In this document: piece after piece, positions 13,219-25,500 of the stretch
Layout: the number at the start of each line of letters is the position of its first letter
Numbering within the stretch: position 1 is the stretch's first letter
Origin: Nomia melanderi
Taxonomy: Eukaryota > Arthropoda > Insecta > Hymenoptera > Halictidae
Length of the DNA stretch: 64,000 nt
Direction: 5' to 3'
Assembly: GCF_051020985.1 (NCBI RefSeq)
Contig: NC_135007.1
Span: forward strand, 17,702,501-17,766,500
The notes under the pieces: generated by a model
The model's input: only the letters and a program-made list of their open reading frames with translations
What the model was told of the DNA's origin: nothing
The model's database searches: none
Position numbers and translations under genes: made by a program

Positions 13219-13850
13219 TTTCTCCAAATTCTATGTATCGCAACAATCGTATTTTGCGTGTAATGTCATTGTTGTCGTCGCCACTCGTTTCCGACAATTC
13301 CGGCGCGACTAGGGTTTCTCTCGATGCACATTCATTGGATTCGTCGCGTTCGTGATACGGATCATCGATGAACGGCACTCGTGTCGGTTCAACCTCATAT
13401 AAAATTAATATTAACCGTGAAACAGAAATCTACACTTTGCGAAACGTCGAACACAGCAAGCACACCACTTCGTCAGTTACCGACGATTCGCTCGTCGGTG
13501 AAGCTGCATTATCCCGAATCAATGGTACGATTGTCGAGTGTGCGTAAAGCTGGACGCGAAAATGTTACTAACTAGAAATCGTAGCGTTCCTTTTTCTAAT
13601 TTACTCGATTGAAGTCGACTTCTCATACTTCCTCCGAACCCAGCGGACTCGTCGTGCAAACAAAGTACCTACGCTTCACCTTCAAGTCCTTCAACAGCTG
13701 TTTGAAGTCAAATGTTTTTACAAAGGTTTATAGCCGCTCCAACATTCAAATTTCTACAGTGACTGTTGTGCCTCGAGCTGAACCTTTGAAAATCTCGCGT
13801 GAGAAAAAAGGAATTTCAAGTAATCTGCTGCGCGAATTTGTTAAACCAGA
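13219..13850. promoter_or_regulatory. shared intergenic promoter region of KXD1 and UBE2C
   Basis: A 632-bp spacer separates the two divergently transcribed start codons. It must hold both 5' UTRs and both promoters. No TATA box can be assigned with confidence. Short open frames on both strands here (for example one starting at 13378 on the minus strand, MPFIDDPYHE) do not match a family and may be uORFs or chance. Confidence 0.6.
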
Positions 13851-14393
13851 ATGTCACAAAACATAAATCCATTTTATTCGTCTCAAAACGCACCAAGTAA
13901 AGCTACCGAGGAAAAGCAGAGTATACCGAAAGACAACCATGCAGTTAGTAAACGGTAGGTAAACTTTATTCAATGTTTACCATAGAAATCAACGACTGAA
14001 TATGATCTCATGCCGGTGGTGTTTTCTCCTGTTAGTACTGTATCATTTACTTTTCATTACGATATCGTATCATAAACATTTCTCAATCGTTACACCGTTG
14101 ACTATAACCTACCATTTGGGCGAAAATTTTAAAATTGGCTCGACCCCAATTCGTAAATACTTGTGATCGTCAATGTGTTTTACTGTAGGATTACTTGAAA
14201 ATAATTTTTGTTCCTTGTACCGACAAAGATAAAATGTATGCGTAGACTACAGAAGGAACTTATGGTTTTGATGATGTGTACGGAGAAAGGTGTTTCTGCG
14301 TTTCCTGATGGAGAAAATTTGTTCAAATGGATTGGAACTATCACAGGACCAAGGGACACGGTAATACTTTCATCTTACATAATTAAAGTATTA

Positions 14394-14434
<41 letters not shown>

Positions 14435-14889
14435 AAACATTGTAGCAATGCTTAAGCCACCTTATATTTATTGCTATCGTAGGTTTATGCAGGCCTTACG
14501 TACAAGTTAACTTTGGAATTTCCTCATAGTTATCCATACAGTGCTCCCATAGTGCGTTTTGCAACTCCTTGTTTTCACCCAAACGTAGATGCAGTAGGTA
14601 ACATTTGTTTGGACATATTGAAAGACAAATGGAGTGCTTTATACGACGTGCGTACTATATTATTGTCTATACAGTCTCTTCTTAGTGGTAAGCATACTTA
14701 TATCGAATCCACATGTAAAGCGAAACGAACCTTTGAAGAATACGACGTGCGTTTTATTCTACAGAACCTAACAATGAAAGCCCACTGAATCCTCAAGCGG
14801 CCAAGTTATGGAGCGATCAGACAAAGTACAAGAAACATTTGACGGAAGAATATAACAGAGCTTTAATTCGTGACCAACAAGACTCATGA
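13851..14889 (+). CDS. UBE2C: ubiquitin-conjugating enzyme E2 C (mitotic E2 of the APC/C)
   Basis: Four exons (13851-13954, 14246-14360, 14483-14687, 14765-14889) encode 182 residues. A short, disordered N-terminal extension (about 1-32) precedes the UBC fold. The HPN motif lies near residues 105-107. The catalytic cysteine is at about 115 in GNICLDILKDKWSALYDVRT. The segment RTILLSIQSLL has the RxxL destruction-box arrangement known for this family, and the C-terminal helices end with RDQQDS. UBE2C charges ubiquitin and hands it to the anaphase-promoting complex to degrade mitotic cyclins; the Drosophila counterpart is vihar. Splice sites are canonical and join the family sequence without gaps. 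Length is typical (human about 179). Intron 2 carries a TA microsatellite. The start was chosen because the upstream spliced frame ends and this ATG begins a family-like N-terminus. Confidence 0.96.
14403..14431. repeat. (TA)n microsatellite in UBE2C intron 2
   Basis: About 14 TA units with a single early interruption, lying between exons 2 and 3. Confidence 0.85.
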
Positions 14890-16270
14890 TAAGTCCATTC
14901 TTGTAATCATCTTGGCTGAGTTAATATTTCTATTTCCGTCAGCGTTATTATTAGGTTTAAGGCATACAATGACCTGTTGCACCAAACTTATGAACTATAT
15001 TATAAACAGTTCAGACTTTTGTTTTATTTCTTTTTCTTTTGTCATCGATCGATGTAATTGTATTGCGCAAAAAGAGGCGAAAATGAATTTTATATCGTCC
15101 ATTTTTGTTGCCTAATTTCGTACATATGCCTGGAAGGCGAATGAAATTTGTATCATGATTTTAAGACTGTGTATGCGTATTAAACACTTTTGCATAACAA
15201 ATTTTGTATCAGAAACTTTTATTTATTATTTACTTTTAGTAATATATTTTAACTTTTCTATACATTTTAGAATATTTCATACGTATTAGCTATACTCGAT
15301 ATTACGTCATTTATCGTTATTGTATAATTCGAAAATAAATATTTTAAACATTGATGTTCGATATTTAATTAAATTTAAGTGAAACGTTCCGGAGAAAAAT
15401 TGAATTTGTCACAGTCGGCTCGCTGCAAATAATAACAGAGCAATTTTCTACCATTATCAGGCACATTGAGCATGGATGAAAACTGAATTCGCTACGAATA
15501 ATTAATATTTGTGTCGAGTCGATAAACTTGACATCAATATTTCGTCGTTGAAACTTTACGAAAGACATTTTGCATGTGAGAGAAATATCCAAGGTGTATC
15601 CGAGAATCATCCGGTTCCTTCAATAATCGGATGCATGAGGTGAGCGTGTAAGAGAAAGAAGAAACAAAAAGAAACGAGAAAATGATAATCGAAGAAAACA
15701 TTGATCCTTAGTTTTTCCCTCGTTTCGCAGGACCTACCGAAACGCAGTTCGCGAATCCCTTAAAGAATTTACGGAAACAAGATACAGATCATTGGACGGG
15801 AGTGTCCGAGAAAGATTTCGACGCAACGCGGGCTTGCGATTTCATGAAAACATCGAGCCGGCGAGCATTTTTATCGTTGATTGTTAATTGAATGTAAATC
15901 AACTTAACGGTGCTTGCTTTTCCTTCGAACGATACGATATAAGCAAGGATTTCGATTTAGGTTTCGACAATTGTTGTCAAGCCTGAACCGGCAAGGCTGG
16001 GGACAATGTGCGATCGATGTACATGCGTACGTACACGCATACATAAATAAATCTCGACATTCCCGTATACAGCGAAAACATACAAATGAAGAGGATTTTG
16101 ATAAGCAATCGATTCAAGGTTCACGAAAAGTGGGGACATTGATATTTGATCTTAGCGCGTGTACGCCAAGCACGATACGTGCCTGGTGATCTCGTTGCGC
16201 GCACAACGTTGGAGGGAGCCATATCGGTGACTCAGCATATACGGACGGAACGACGGCATAGTCGTCAGCC
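14890..16270. other. UBE2C 3' UTR and intergenic spacer
   Basis: AT-rich 3' UTR-like sequence with poly(A) signals at 15179 and 15334, then a spacer up to the BPHL-like start. No coding frame was recognised. Confidence 0.6.
15179..15184 (+). terminator. ATTAAA poly(A) signal, probable UBE2C 3' end
   Basis: ATTAAA about 290 bp after the UBE2C stop. A second candidate, AATAAA, is at 15334-15339. Which is used cannot be told from sequence. Confidence 0.45.
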
Positions 16271-17460
16271 ATGCTAGCGACATCATACCGAAATTTCACG
16301 CGCAACGTATCGATCCGTTCACACGCCGATCTCTTCGCAACCTTTCGAAATGGTTGCAAACGATTATCTTCCGCATCCGAGAGTCGAGAGGGACAGGTAC
16401 ATGCATGTTTTTCAAATAGACATTCCGAAATCTTTGGAAACCGTTGAATCATTTAACAGGAACAAAAAATCACCGTGCACGGGGTAAATATCAATTACTT
16501 GACGGTCGGAACCGGTGACCATGCCGTCTTGCTTATGCCCAGTGCCGCAGGTAAGCGAAATTAAACTTGCATCTCGAATACATGACTATATTTAGAGAAA
16601 ATGTCTGCGTCGCAGGCTCGATCTGGACCGATTTCAAGCCTCAAGTAGAGGGTCTCGATCGAAAGAGATTCACCGTGGTCGCGTGGGATCCGGTCGGTTA
16701 TGGAAAATCGAGACCACCGGACAGAACGTTTCCGGACGATTTCTTTGAACGCGACGCTACTCATGCTCGCGATCTAATGATACTTCTGGGATACCAGAAA
16801 TTCTCGCTGATAGGCTGGAGCGACGGTGGAATTACTTCGTTGATCCTGGCCTCTAAGTTTCCCGAAAACGTCCGAAAACTGGTGTCCGTTGCGGCCAACA
16901 GTTACGTGACACCGGAGGAAGTTGAATTTTACAACAGTACGTTCGCCGAGCTTATCGTTTTCGAGTCGCCTCGCGTCGCGTCTTGAAAGGGAAGTGTTCA
17001 AAGGAAAGATTCTCCGCAGAAATCAGAAGCATCGACACTTGGTCGGAGAAGATGCGAGCACCGATGATAGCGATCTACGGAGAAGAATATTTTTCAAAAG
17101 TATGGTCCGGCTGGGTCGACGCTATCACAAGGATTTCGAAGAAAACGAACGGCAATCTGTGCAAGGAATTACTTGCAAATATCAAATGTCCGACTCTGAT
17201 AGTCCAAGGGAAGAAAGACGTAATGGTCGACGACGAACATCCGCTCTATTTGAAAGAACACATCGCCGGAGCAAAGTACGTACACGCTTATCGTTCTATA
17301 TCCGTTTACGCGACGAACGCTCCAGTCGATTTTACAGTCAGATTCGAACGAAACGTTAACTGCTTTCAGGTTGGAAATGTTCGAGAACGGAGCGCACAAT
17401 CTACACATGCGATACCCTAAAGAATTCAACGATCTCGTCACAGACTTTCTCATCGAGTAA
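16271..17460 (+). CDS. BPHL: valacyclovir hydrolase-like alpha/beta hydrolase (BPHL family)
   Basis: Five exons (16271-16396, 16460-16550, 16616-16936, 17020-17275, 17370-17460) encode 294 residues. The first 45 or so are rich in Arg, Ser and Asn with few acidic residues, consistent with a mitochondrial presequence. The alpha/beta hydrolase core follows, with the nucleophile elbow GWSDGG (Ser about 141), the acid in QGKKDVMV (Asp about 246) and the histidine in GAHNLHMR (His about 274). The catalytic triad is therefore complete. The human relative hydrolyses amino-acid ester prodrugs; its natural substrate is uncertain, so the substrate here is unknown. For exon 4 I preferred the acceptor at 17018-17019 (CTCCGCAG) over one at about 16988 because it gives FYNKIRSIDTWSE, collinear with the family. 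The stop is TAA at 17458-17460. Confidence 0.93.
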
Positions 17461-17483
17461 CCATCGACCCCCCTCATCGGTGA

Positions 17484-17489
17484 AATAAA
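17484..17489 (+). terminator. AATAAA poly(A) signal of the BPHL-like gene
   Basis: AATAAA 24 bp after the stop codon, so the 3' UTR would be very short. Confidence 0.6.
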
Positions 17490-18470
17490 ATATACTTAAC
17501 GAATCGGATCACACTGTGTACGTTACCTGTGTCTCTTTTCGTACAAGCGGTTCGCGCGGATACGTTGGTAGACCGTATCGACGGGTCGTGCGAGTGTCGT
17601 GTAAAAATCGGTCAAGACTTCTTATCGAGTACGTTACTCTCTGGTAATGTTCGTTCTACGGTGAAGCACATTGAATGCATGACGCAGCATAGAGGACACA
17701 CGTGGGCTAACCGGCACCGGAATCGAGCCAGAGAAAGGAGCCACGGTACCATGTGGGCGATCAAGTCTTCTTCTAGATTCGCTTTGTTCGACAACACCTT
17801 CCGAAAATCTCTTTCGCTCCTGCTTCGACGCGTGAACGTAATCATTGACGCGTTTCCCTTGAACGCGACAATGTCGCCTGATCCGGTGCTGCACGATAGT
17901 TATCGAGAGACTAGCAAGCCATTCGTGCCGATATAGTTTTCCCGATTCGAGCTAAGCGGAAGACGAACCGGCGACTAGACTATAAAATAGCACGATCTAC
18001 ACGGGCATCGAGGACCGCCCATCCGAAATATCCGCAATGCGCTTCGGACGAAAATCGATCCGCACCCTCGCTCGACTCGGCTACGCCCCGAAACCTATGC
18101 CAGCACACGAAACTACCGTACTACGAAAGTAAAGCGCAAACTAATAAAACCCGGTATTACATTCGTTTCGTACCTTTATGACACACCGTAACTCTCAACT
18201 TCGAAGACGCGGTCTTCGTTAACGTTCGTCAAGAGTATGCAAAACGCGATACTCGTCGTTGCTTCGCCTCCCTCCGAACCATCGACGTAAAGTCCTCGCG
18301 GATAGAAAACGATCCTGCACTCCGCTCGTTGCGCGAACATCCTTAAGAGCAAGACGAAAAACAGTGCGCGAACAGATGCCCCAGCGCGAGTGCTCCCGGA
18401 ACACTTTTGCCACTCTCCCGGCACGAGATTATCGTTTGGAACACGAACCAAATGGAAACTGCGTAACGAA

Positions 18471-18510
18471 CGAAACGCAACGAAACGCAACGAAACGCAA
18501 CGAAACGCAG
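18471..18510. repeat. 10-mer tandem repeat (CGAAACGCAA)
   Basis: Four copies; the last ends in CAG instead of CAA. Confidence 0.85.
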
Positions 18511-19887
18511 GATCGTTCAAAAAGAGCACCTTATCTTTTCGAATCGGTTGCAAAGGTAATAATCAGATTTTCGAGGGAAAAACTTTGCCAATTTATCGTC
18601 GCGAACTACCAAACGGAGTACGAACGAGAGGGATAACGCGCGTATAATGCAGCGGGTGTGGCCAAATATGGACAGACTACTTCGCGATTCGATCACGTAA
18701 ACCTGTCCTTATTCTTTTCGTTCTGTCCTCTATCGCGGTTCCCTCCCTCGACGAAAGCATCGCGAGAGCTACCAAATATTTTCACGCGTGACTTTCATCG
18801 TTGGACAAACAACAATCTGCGGGAACCTCGACGAATTTTCCCAACGAAGATGCGTTTCGCCGCATAAACGAGACGCGCGACCAGCGGAAGGATCTTCCGT
18901 TGATGGGAAATGAAAATTGGATGTAATTTTCCTCCCGATAGGATCCAGCAGCATCAAATACATATTTATGTAGCAACGTATGCGATCGCACGCGTGTACC
19001 TTAAAAAAAGGACGATCCTTTCCACCGAATCTGTGCCAACGCTGTCGCGCGAGTTTTCAACAATTTCCCCGGACCGGCATCTTTATTCGGTAGCAACGAA
19101 CGGTTTTGTTTCGGTGAAACGCAACCAGATCCCCGGTATGCAAATGCTCCTCCCGTTATGGACGTACACGATGCCTTGTTCCGATGACATCATTCCGAGA
19201 TGTTACTTAACGCCCAAGCTATGAGAAAATTCGGTATCGTTCCGACGTACCGATATATGTACCGGTGCTCGGCTAGACGTTTCCCGATCCACGGGGCTCT
19301 ATCGCGGGTCTGGGTTAACGCGAATCGCGTCAGCCTCTAGACTTTTCGAGTCGAATCGCGACGCCGTTTGCTCGCAACTTGGACGTATCCCGCGCGTTGT
19401 CTTCTCCCGAGTAGAAAACGACACCATTTACGGTAGCTTGCGTCTCCGTTGTTGATCGTTTTCGATTCCGTATCGCTCGAGATCGTACGAGAAAGTAGTC
19501 GTGCGTCAAAATCTTGGCCTCGATACGACCAGGCACCCCTTGCTTTCCAAGTAAGAAACGAACCGATCATCCGGATCTTCTAAAGTGTATCGCGAGACGC
19601 CTACTATCGTACACGAGCGTGTCGGATGCGTGTCGTTCGACGAGCCTGTGTCTGCCGCGTAAGGCCGCTCGTTGACGATACACGCGAACGCGAAACCTAT
19701 CAGGCACGCATAGTTTCGATCTCCAATAACCGAATCGCGTCGACAAGGATACACACGCAAGCTTGCGAAAATATTTAGACGTATTCGGCGCACACGACAT
19801 CCTCTGGATCAATAAAAGTTGAGGCGGGGCAAGGCCTGGCCCGCTCGTCGCTCGTCGTTCGCCGCTCGTCGCGTTCCGACTCGGCGG

Positions 19888-19910
19888 CTCTCTCTCTCTC
19901 TCTCTCTCTC
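19888..19910. repeat. (CT)n microsatellite
   Basis: A pure CT run of about 11 units. Confidence 0.8.
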
Positions 19911-20856
19911 GACTCGTCGTCGACGGATAACTCGAAAACGCTCCGACGATCTTTACCACGGTTTCGTTTACCCGGTAGATCGACCGAGAAACACGAGGGC
20001 AACGGTACCTGGTGCCTCTCTCGTCGACGCGAAAACTGCTACTTTTACTTTTTCCGTCGAACCTTTTGGCGACGAAGAAACCGTCGAAATCCGGCTCTTC
20101 TCGAGCCGTTTCTCGACGGTTTTCGTAGGCTGAAAATCATGATTTTCCAAAGGTGAGTAACATCGCGATCGAACGAGTCCGTTCCGACACGCGTGCGGTA
20201 TGTCGCGGTCCTCGTTTCCAGTAGCCAACGCCCAACGTCGATCCTGTTAATTAGCGGCGTTGGGAATTTTCAGCCGCACCGGATATCTCGTCTATCGCAG
20301 TTTCCTTCTAGCAGGCTGTCGACGTTGACCCGTGCGTTTATCGTCGGCTGGAGAACCGACCGGTGCAGGTAGGTGCTCGTCTATAGAAGCGAAATTCGAT
20401 CGGTGACGATGATTCACCGTTATCGCGCGTAGAAAACAAAGCTGATACGAGGTTGTATCGCAACGGCGATTGCCGATAGAATTTTCAAGGATTTTCGAAT
20501 CTGAAACTGACCGCGTCCATTACGGAGACCGATGGCGCGATTCGCGGTAGGTAATAACGAGGCGAGCCTTTTTTTCCTTTGATTGGCTCGCTGGAACGTG
20601 CTCGACGTCTCCGTCCGTCTAAATTGGACGTGATGTCACCGAGCGTTTATACACTCGCGAAGTCATTTAATGGCACGACCGGCGAAGGACAATGAGAGTA
20701 GAACTAATCTATTCGAGCGTATCCTCTCGAATCGATACCGTGACACGTAGATGCTCGCCGAGTTTTATCCAAGCGATCTGCCTACCGGTATCGTCCACCG
20801 GCGACCAAACTTTCTCGCGTTCAACGGTATTTACGATTACGCGTACAGAGAGCACC

Positions 20857-20892
20857 GGAGAGGAGAGGAGAGGAGAGGAGAGCAGAGGAGAG
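20857..20892. repeat. (GGAGA)n purine repeat
   Basis: About six GGAGA pentamers, decaying into GCAGA variants. Confidence 0.8.
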
Positions 20893-21251
20893 CAGCAAGA
20901 ACCGAAAGAACCTTGTCGCCCTTGCTCCGCTCCTCCGTCGAATGGACTTTACGTCGATGATAATTATGATCCTCGATCCTCTGTTACGGCATGACCGTTA
21001 CGTGCACCTATCGCGACGCGTGTCTATCAGCCCGAGACTGTGTTCGCATACATGCACGGGTCTGTAGACTGTACGCGTAGATGAACGCGCGGGCGTCTAC
21101 ACGATCGCGAGTCAGTTTTTTTTCGGGACGAAGAGTGAGTGATCCATACATGGTAACGGTGAGAAGAGACTGGCTTACACGTTGCAACGCGTAATCCACC
21201 GTACCTGTTCTCCTCTCCAGGCTCGTTCGCGTCCTGCGTGCCCGTGTCCAA

Positions 21252-21286
21252 CCACGCACACGCACACGCACACGCGCGCACACGCA
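21252..21286. repeat. (CACG/CA)n repeat
   Basis: Tandem CACGCA units with CGCG interruptions, forming an alternating purine-pyrimidine tract. Confidence 0.7.
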
Positions 21287-22535
21287 TTCCCGAAATGTAT
21301 CGAATCGATTTACGGGCCGTTCCGAGATAGGGATATCGTCCAGCATCGATCGAGAACAGATGGTTGCGACGCGATCGAATTCATAATTCGTGTAATTCGC
21401 GGAATAACAGAAGGTTATTCGAAATGCGCGCATTGCAGCATGCGGTCACTGCCTCGTCTCTCGTACCCGTAAGATGTACCCTCGATTAAACCCGCAATAT
21501 TTGGGTGGGCGTGTACGACAGTGACTCACGTATCGACTTTTCTTCCGGACAGGTAGGGATAGGAGGGGTAGGTCCAAGACGAGTTGTGGCCGAGGGAGGA
21601 AAAGACCGCAATCGGATAACCGTTTATGCTATACCGCACGTAAACCTGAACATTTAGTCGATCGTAATTCGCAGGAGGTCATTCGATTTCCACGGGAAAC
21701 TAGACTCCCGAGCATGTCTACGAACCAAGCGAATGATTAAAATGCCAATCTCTAGGGGTAGCGGCCCTCTCTCGAATTATTCGGCGATAGGTTCCGAACG
21801 GATTATTCCTCGATTACCATACCCCCGAGCCAGATAACCGTTCGCGCTTTCACTTTTCTACGCGGTGTACGTAGATTCGCCGGTTTCGAAAATTGACGGG
21901 AATTTTGAAAAGAAACGCATTCGACTCGCAACCGTGTTCGAACGATCGATGACAGTTGTACCGAAACTCGAGCGGTCTCGTAGCAACGATAGACGCTCGC
22001 TAGAATCGTAATTGCGTGGACGCTGCGTCGCGAATTCGGTTCGCGTGAAGCGAGAGTTCGCAAATCATTGGACAAACGAGACGAAAGTACGATGCGGCCG
22101 AACTCGTACGGCTGAAATCAATGTTCTCCTTCTAGCAGACTCACCCAAAGTGTACAGAAAAGAAAAAGAGGTCGGTCGCATTCGTGGGACGGGAACGGCG
22201 GTCCGCAGTTTTGGCGAATCGAAATTTTCAACGATGTCAGATTCATTCGCCAGCGGCTTGGGCGCCATCCGGCGCAGACTCGTTGGAGCAGTTGGCAACG
22301 CTGCCGACGCTGGCTGGTGAAAAGGTGGTGGAACCCGCGCCTCGACCAATCGGAAGCGTCGGAGGAGCCTCCCCCGTCGCCCCACCGCGATCCAGTCGAA
22401 GCTTGAAAATCTGTAACGGACGCCGGTGCCAGGGCATATTCGTCTTTGGGCTCTCGTGGCGAGTTAGCGTGCGTCTCGTCGTCAGTTCGATACAGTCAGT
22501 AAATTCCGAAGAAGTTCAACAAACTACCGAGCAAC

Positions 22536-25500
22536 ATGAGGGAAATCGTCCACATTCAAGCTGGCCAGTGCGGAAACCAAATTGGCGCAAAGGTGAGTCT
22601 CGACGTTTCCCGGAACAATTCGATTCCGCGACCGCGTGGAACGCGAATCCCACTTTGTTCGATGTCGTCCGCGATCGATCGTCCTCTCTCGTTACGACGG
22701 AGTTTTCGCGAAATCCTACCATTTTTCGACCGTCGCGATCACGACCGTTCCAAGGGAAAATCGGGAAAATCAGTCGACGCTACACCCTTCCCTATCCGAC
22801 GCGACACGACGCGACGAGACGCGAGAACGAGGATTATCGAAAGATATTGTTAGACCCGGGTACCGCCATCTTACCGCATTCTTCGACGACGTATCAAAGT
22901 TCGAGAAAGCAGGGTACGGGAACGGACGTTCCGAATTCGTGGAAACACGTATCGCGTCGTATTCGCCAGGAAACGATATCGCCGGTATCGTCGATGTCGA
23001 TATCGTACGACGCAAGGGGCACTCGGTACGGTTGGTATGCGAAAAAATGGCAACCTCGTCCGGTCGAAGACCTGTCATGGCGACAGAACTACGCCGGCCG
23101 GCGAGTATACTTAACGGTTTTTTCCGCCGAGTCGTTGTTTCGAATGCGGCGTTGTCGTCGAGCGTTCGCTGCGCTTCCTTCGCGTTCCGTGCCTGATAAT
23201 CGAATTACGGTGCCATTTAATCGGAAATAATTCTCGAGAGGGCTTTTCCTCGCGAAACAGGCGAAAAATATTTCGATCGCACGATGCGCATCTGCTGGGT
23301 GTGGCTGTCTCTGGGCGTCGAAATATACCGGTTGATGCGGCAATAGAATCGAACGGTTGCGCGCGCATTCGGTGCTCTTCTCGCACTGTCCATCTCTCTT
23401 CCTCTAGTTCGCTCTCCCGTTCGCTCGATTCCGTCATTCTCTTCGTTTTTTCCTTACGAGATTGTCGTAGGCACACACCATTATCGTCATCTCAAACGAA
23501 TCTTTTAATTTCGTTCTTGCCTTTCCCTTCCGTTTTCTCGTTTTCCCCTTAGAAACCTTCCATCTTGCGAACGAACGAACGAGAACCATTCCAGACGACT
23601 AATCGCTGGAACGATAGCGATGCATCTATTCCGATGAAATTTCGAATCGTGGTAACAACGTAGACGAACGGTGCGTAAGCCCGTGAAAGCGTTGTTACGC
23701 GACGCGCTATATATTTCGGTCAAAGCTACGGTCTGCAAAAACATTATATAATGCAGAGAATTATCATGGCAACTGGCTCGAGAGATTGGAATACGAACTG
23801 CTGATCGTAGTTACGCTCTCATAGTTTTCAAGGTTGCCTCATCGAGTCAACGTCCGCTTCCCAAGTTAGCTGCTTGTTCCTCTATTGTCGCGATATTGAT
23901 TTTCACGGCGAAACATTTTCTCACGAGCATACCCAGTGCTACCTGTAACCGTTTTATTCCCTGTATCGAAAAACTACACCGAGTTGTGCAACGATTACAA
24001 CTTGTCCATTCAGGGATCTCGGAGTCCAAGGACATCGAGTCTCGCACAGCATCGCGAAATACTTCCAAATAAAGAAAGAAGATATCCTATCAGCGTTCAA
24101 TCTCACTCCATTTAGAAAATCTCTGTCCTCTTTCGGGATATTACGAATTCCGATCCGATTTTAGAATTTTCTCGAAAATGTTCGAAAATAAAAATAGTCC
24201 TAAAATAGGATCGGATTGTCGTAGAGAATGATTTGGCGTGTCGCGACCCATCGATAGGCCCTCGTAGCTTCCGTCTGCCCGAAGAGCCATCTGCCAACTA
24301 GACCGTTCGGAGGGTCGTAAAGAAAAAAGCCGTAGAGCAGGCGGGCAGCTGCTAGGGGGAAAGCAAATGGTAGCTCTGTATTAAGTAGGCGGCGACGCCA
24401 TTTTGTTGGTTCCCTACCAGGACCCGCAACCTTTTCCGTTCAACGTAACTCTCGCGATCCATTTTCTCTGGTCTCGATCGATTTTCACGCGCGGTGGAGG
24501 CGTCGCGGTTTACGAAATAATTGGACCATTGACCGGCCCATTCAGCCATTCTACGATGCTGCTTTCCGTGCGATCGATTCGAGGCCAAACGAGAGGCCGA
24601 GTGCATAAATCGGGCAAATTGTGTTATGCTAATTGCACAGGTTCGATGTTACAGTCCCCGTTTCTATATATAGCGATGACATTGGTGACTCATATCTCGC
24701 TACAGCGATACATGTACATTGCGTGTACAGGTACGATGGGTGGGAGGTAACAGGGCTGGGCGATCTTAGCTTCCCACTAACGATATTCATATATGGTCAC
24801 ACAGCTCGATACAGGCGTCGTTTCCATGTAGGACGCTGCAATGGATCACGTAGGTGTGCGCCCGAGATCGCGTTCGCCTATATATTCTCCTCGGTTCGAG
24901 TAATTGCTCAATGCTCCTCGAATGTCGAATTTCGAATTGTTCGGATCGAGACGGCGGCTGCACACGCTCGCATCTACCGGCATCTTGGACAAACACCGTT
25001 CGCGTGAACGGTTCTCGACCTATGATAAGCTCGTAGCCGGTGAGGAAGTACTCGCGGAGATACGCTATCGGGTCCAACATTTTTCGAATCGAATCGGCGA
25101 ATGAAAAACGGTTGCTTTGTTGAAAAACAGTCGCGTCTACGTGTACGTGCGTATGTATATATATATATATATATATACATTCGCGACGTTCGTCGCGGCA
25201 CTCTTCCTTCCTACACCGATTTCCAGAAATACATTCGGAGGGAGGTGGGGGTCTTTGAACTATAACGAAGAGAAATACGCGCATTCTTTGAGTCGAGGAG
25301 ACTGCCGCCGCCGCTGCTGCCACCGTCTCCGTTGCCGACCGCGGGGCACGCGCTGCATCGCTGCGTTTTCGTGTTACGCGTTCGCTCGGGTCGAGGTACG
25401 TAGTAGGAATCCTTCGCTACGGTTAAAGCGGCATCCGTTGTTCGTACGGAACAAAAGAATGTAAAATCAAGAAAAACCATACGTGTATATATCAGGAAAA

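Larger units (their letters stand above)
17490..22535. other. intergenic region with promoter and 5' UTR of the betaTub56D-like gene at its right end
   Basis: About 5 kb with no recognised coding exon on either strand. It holds several microsatellites. The last part, upstream of 22536, should contain the tubulin 5' UTR and promoter; no TATA element can be assigned. Confidence 0.55.

Noticed and set aside
12932..13378. 148-codon minus-strand frame starting MPFIDDPYHE
   Set aside because: It overlaps KXD1 exon 1 in another frame and continues through its intron. No family match; at most an upstream ORF.
16989..17019. alternative BPHL exon 4 acceptor adding ten residues
   Set aside because: In frame, but it adds a lysine/cysteine-rich insert absent from the family and has a poorer polypyrimidine tract.
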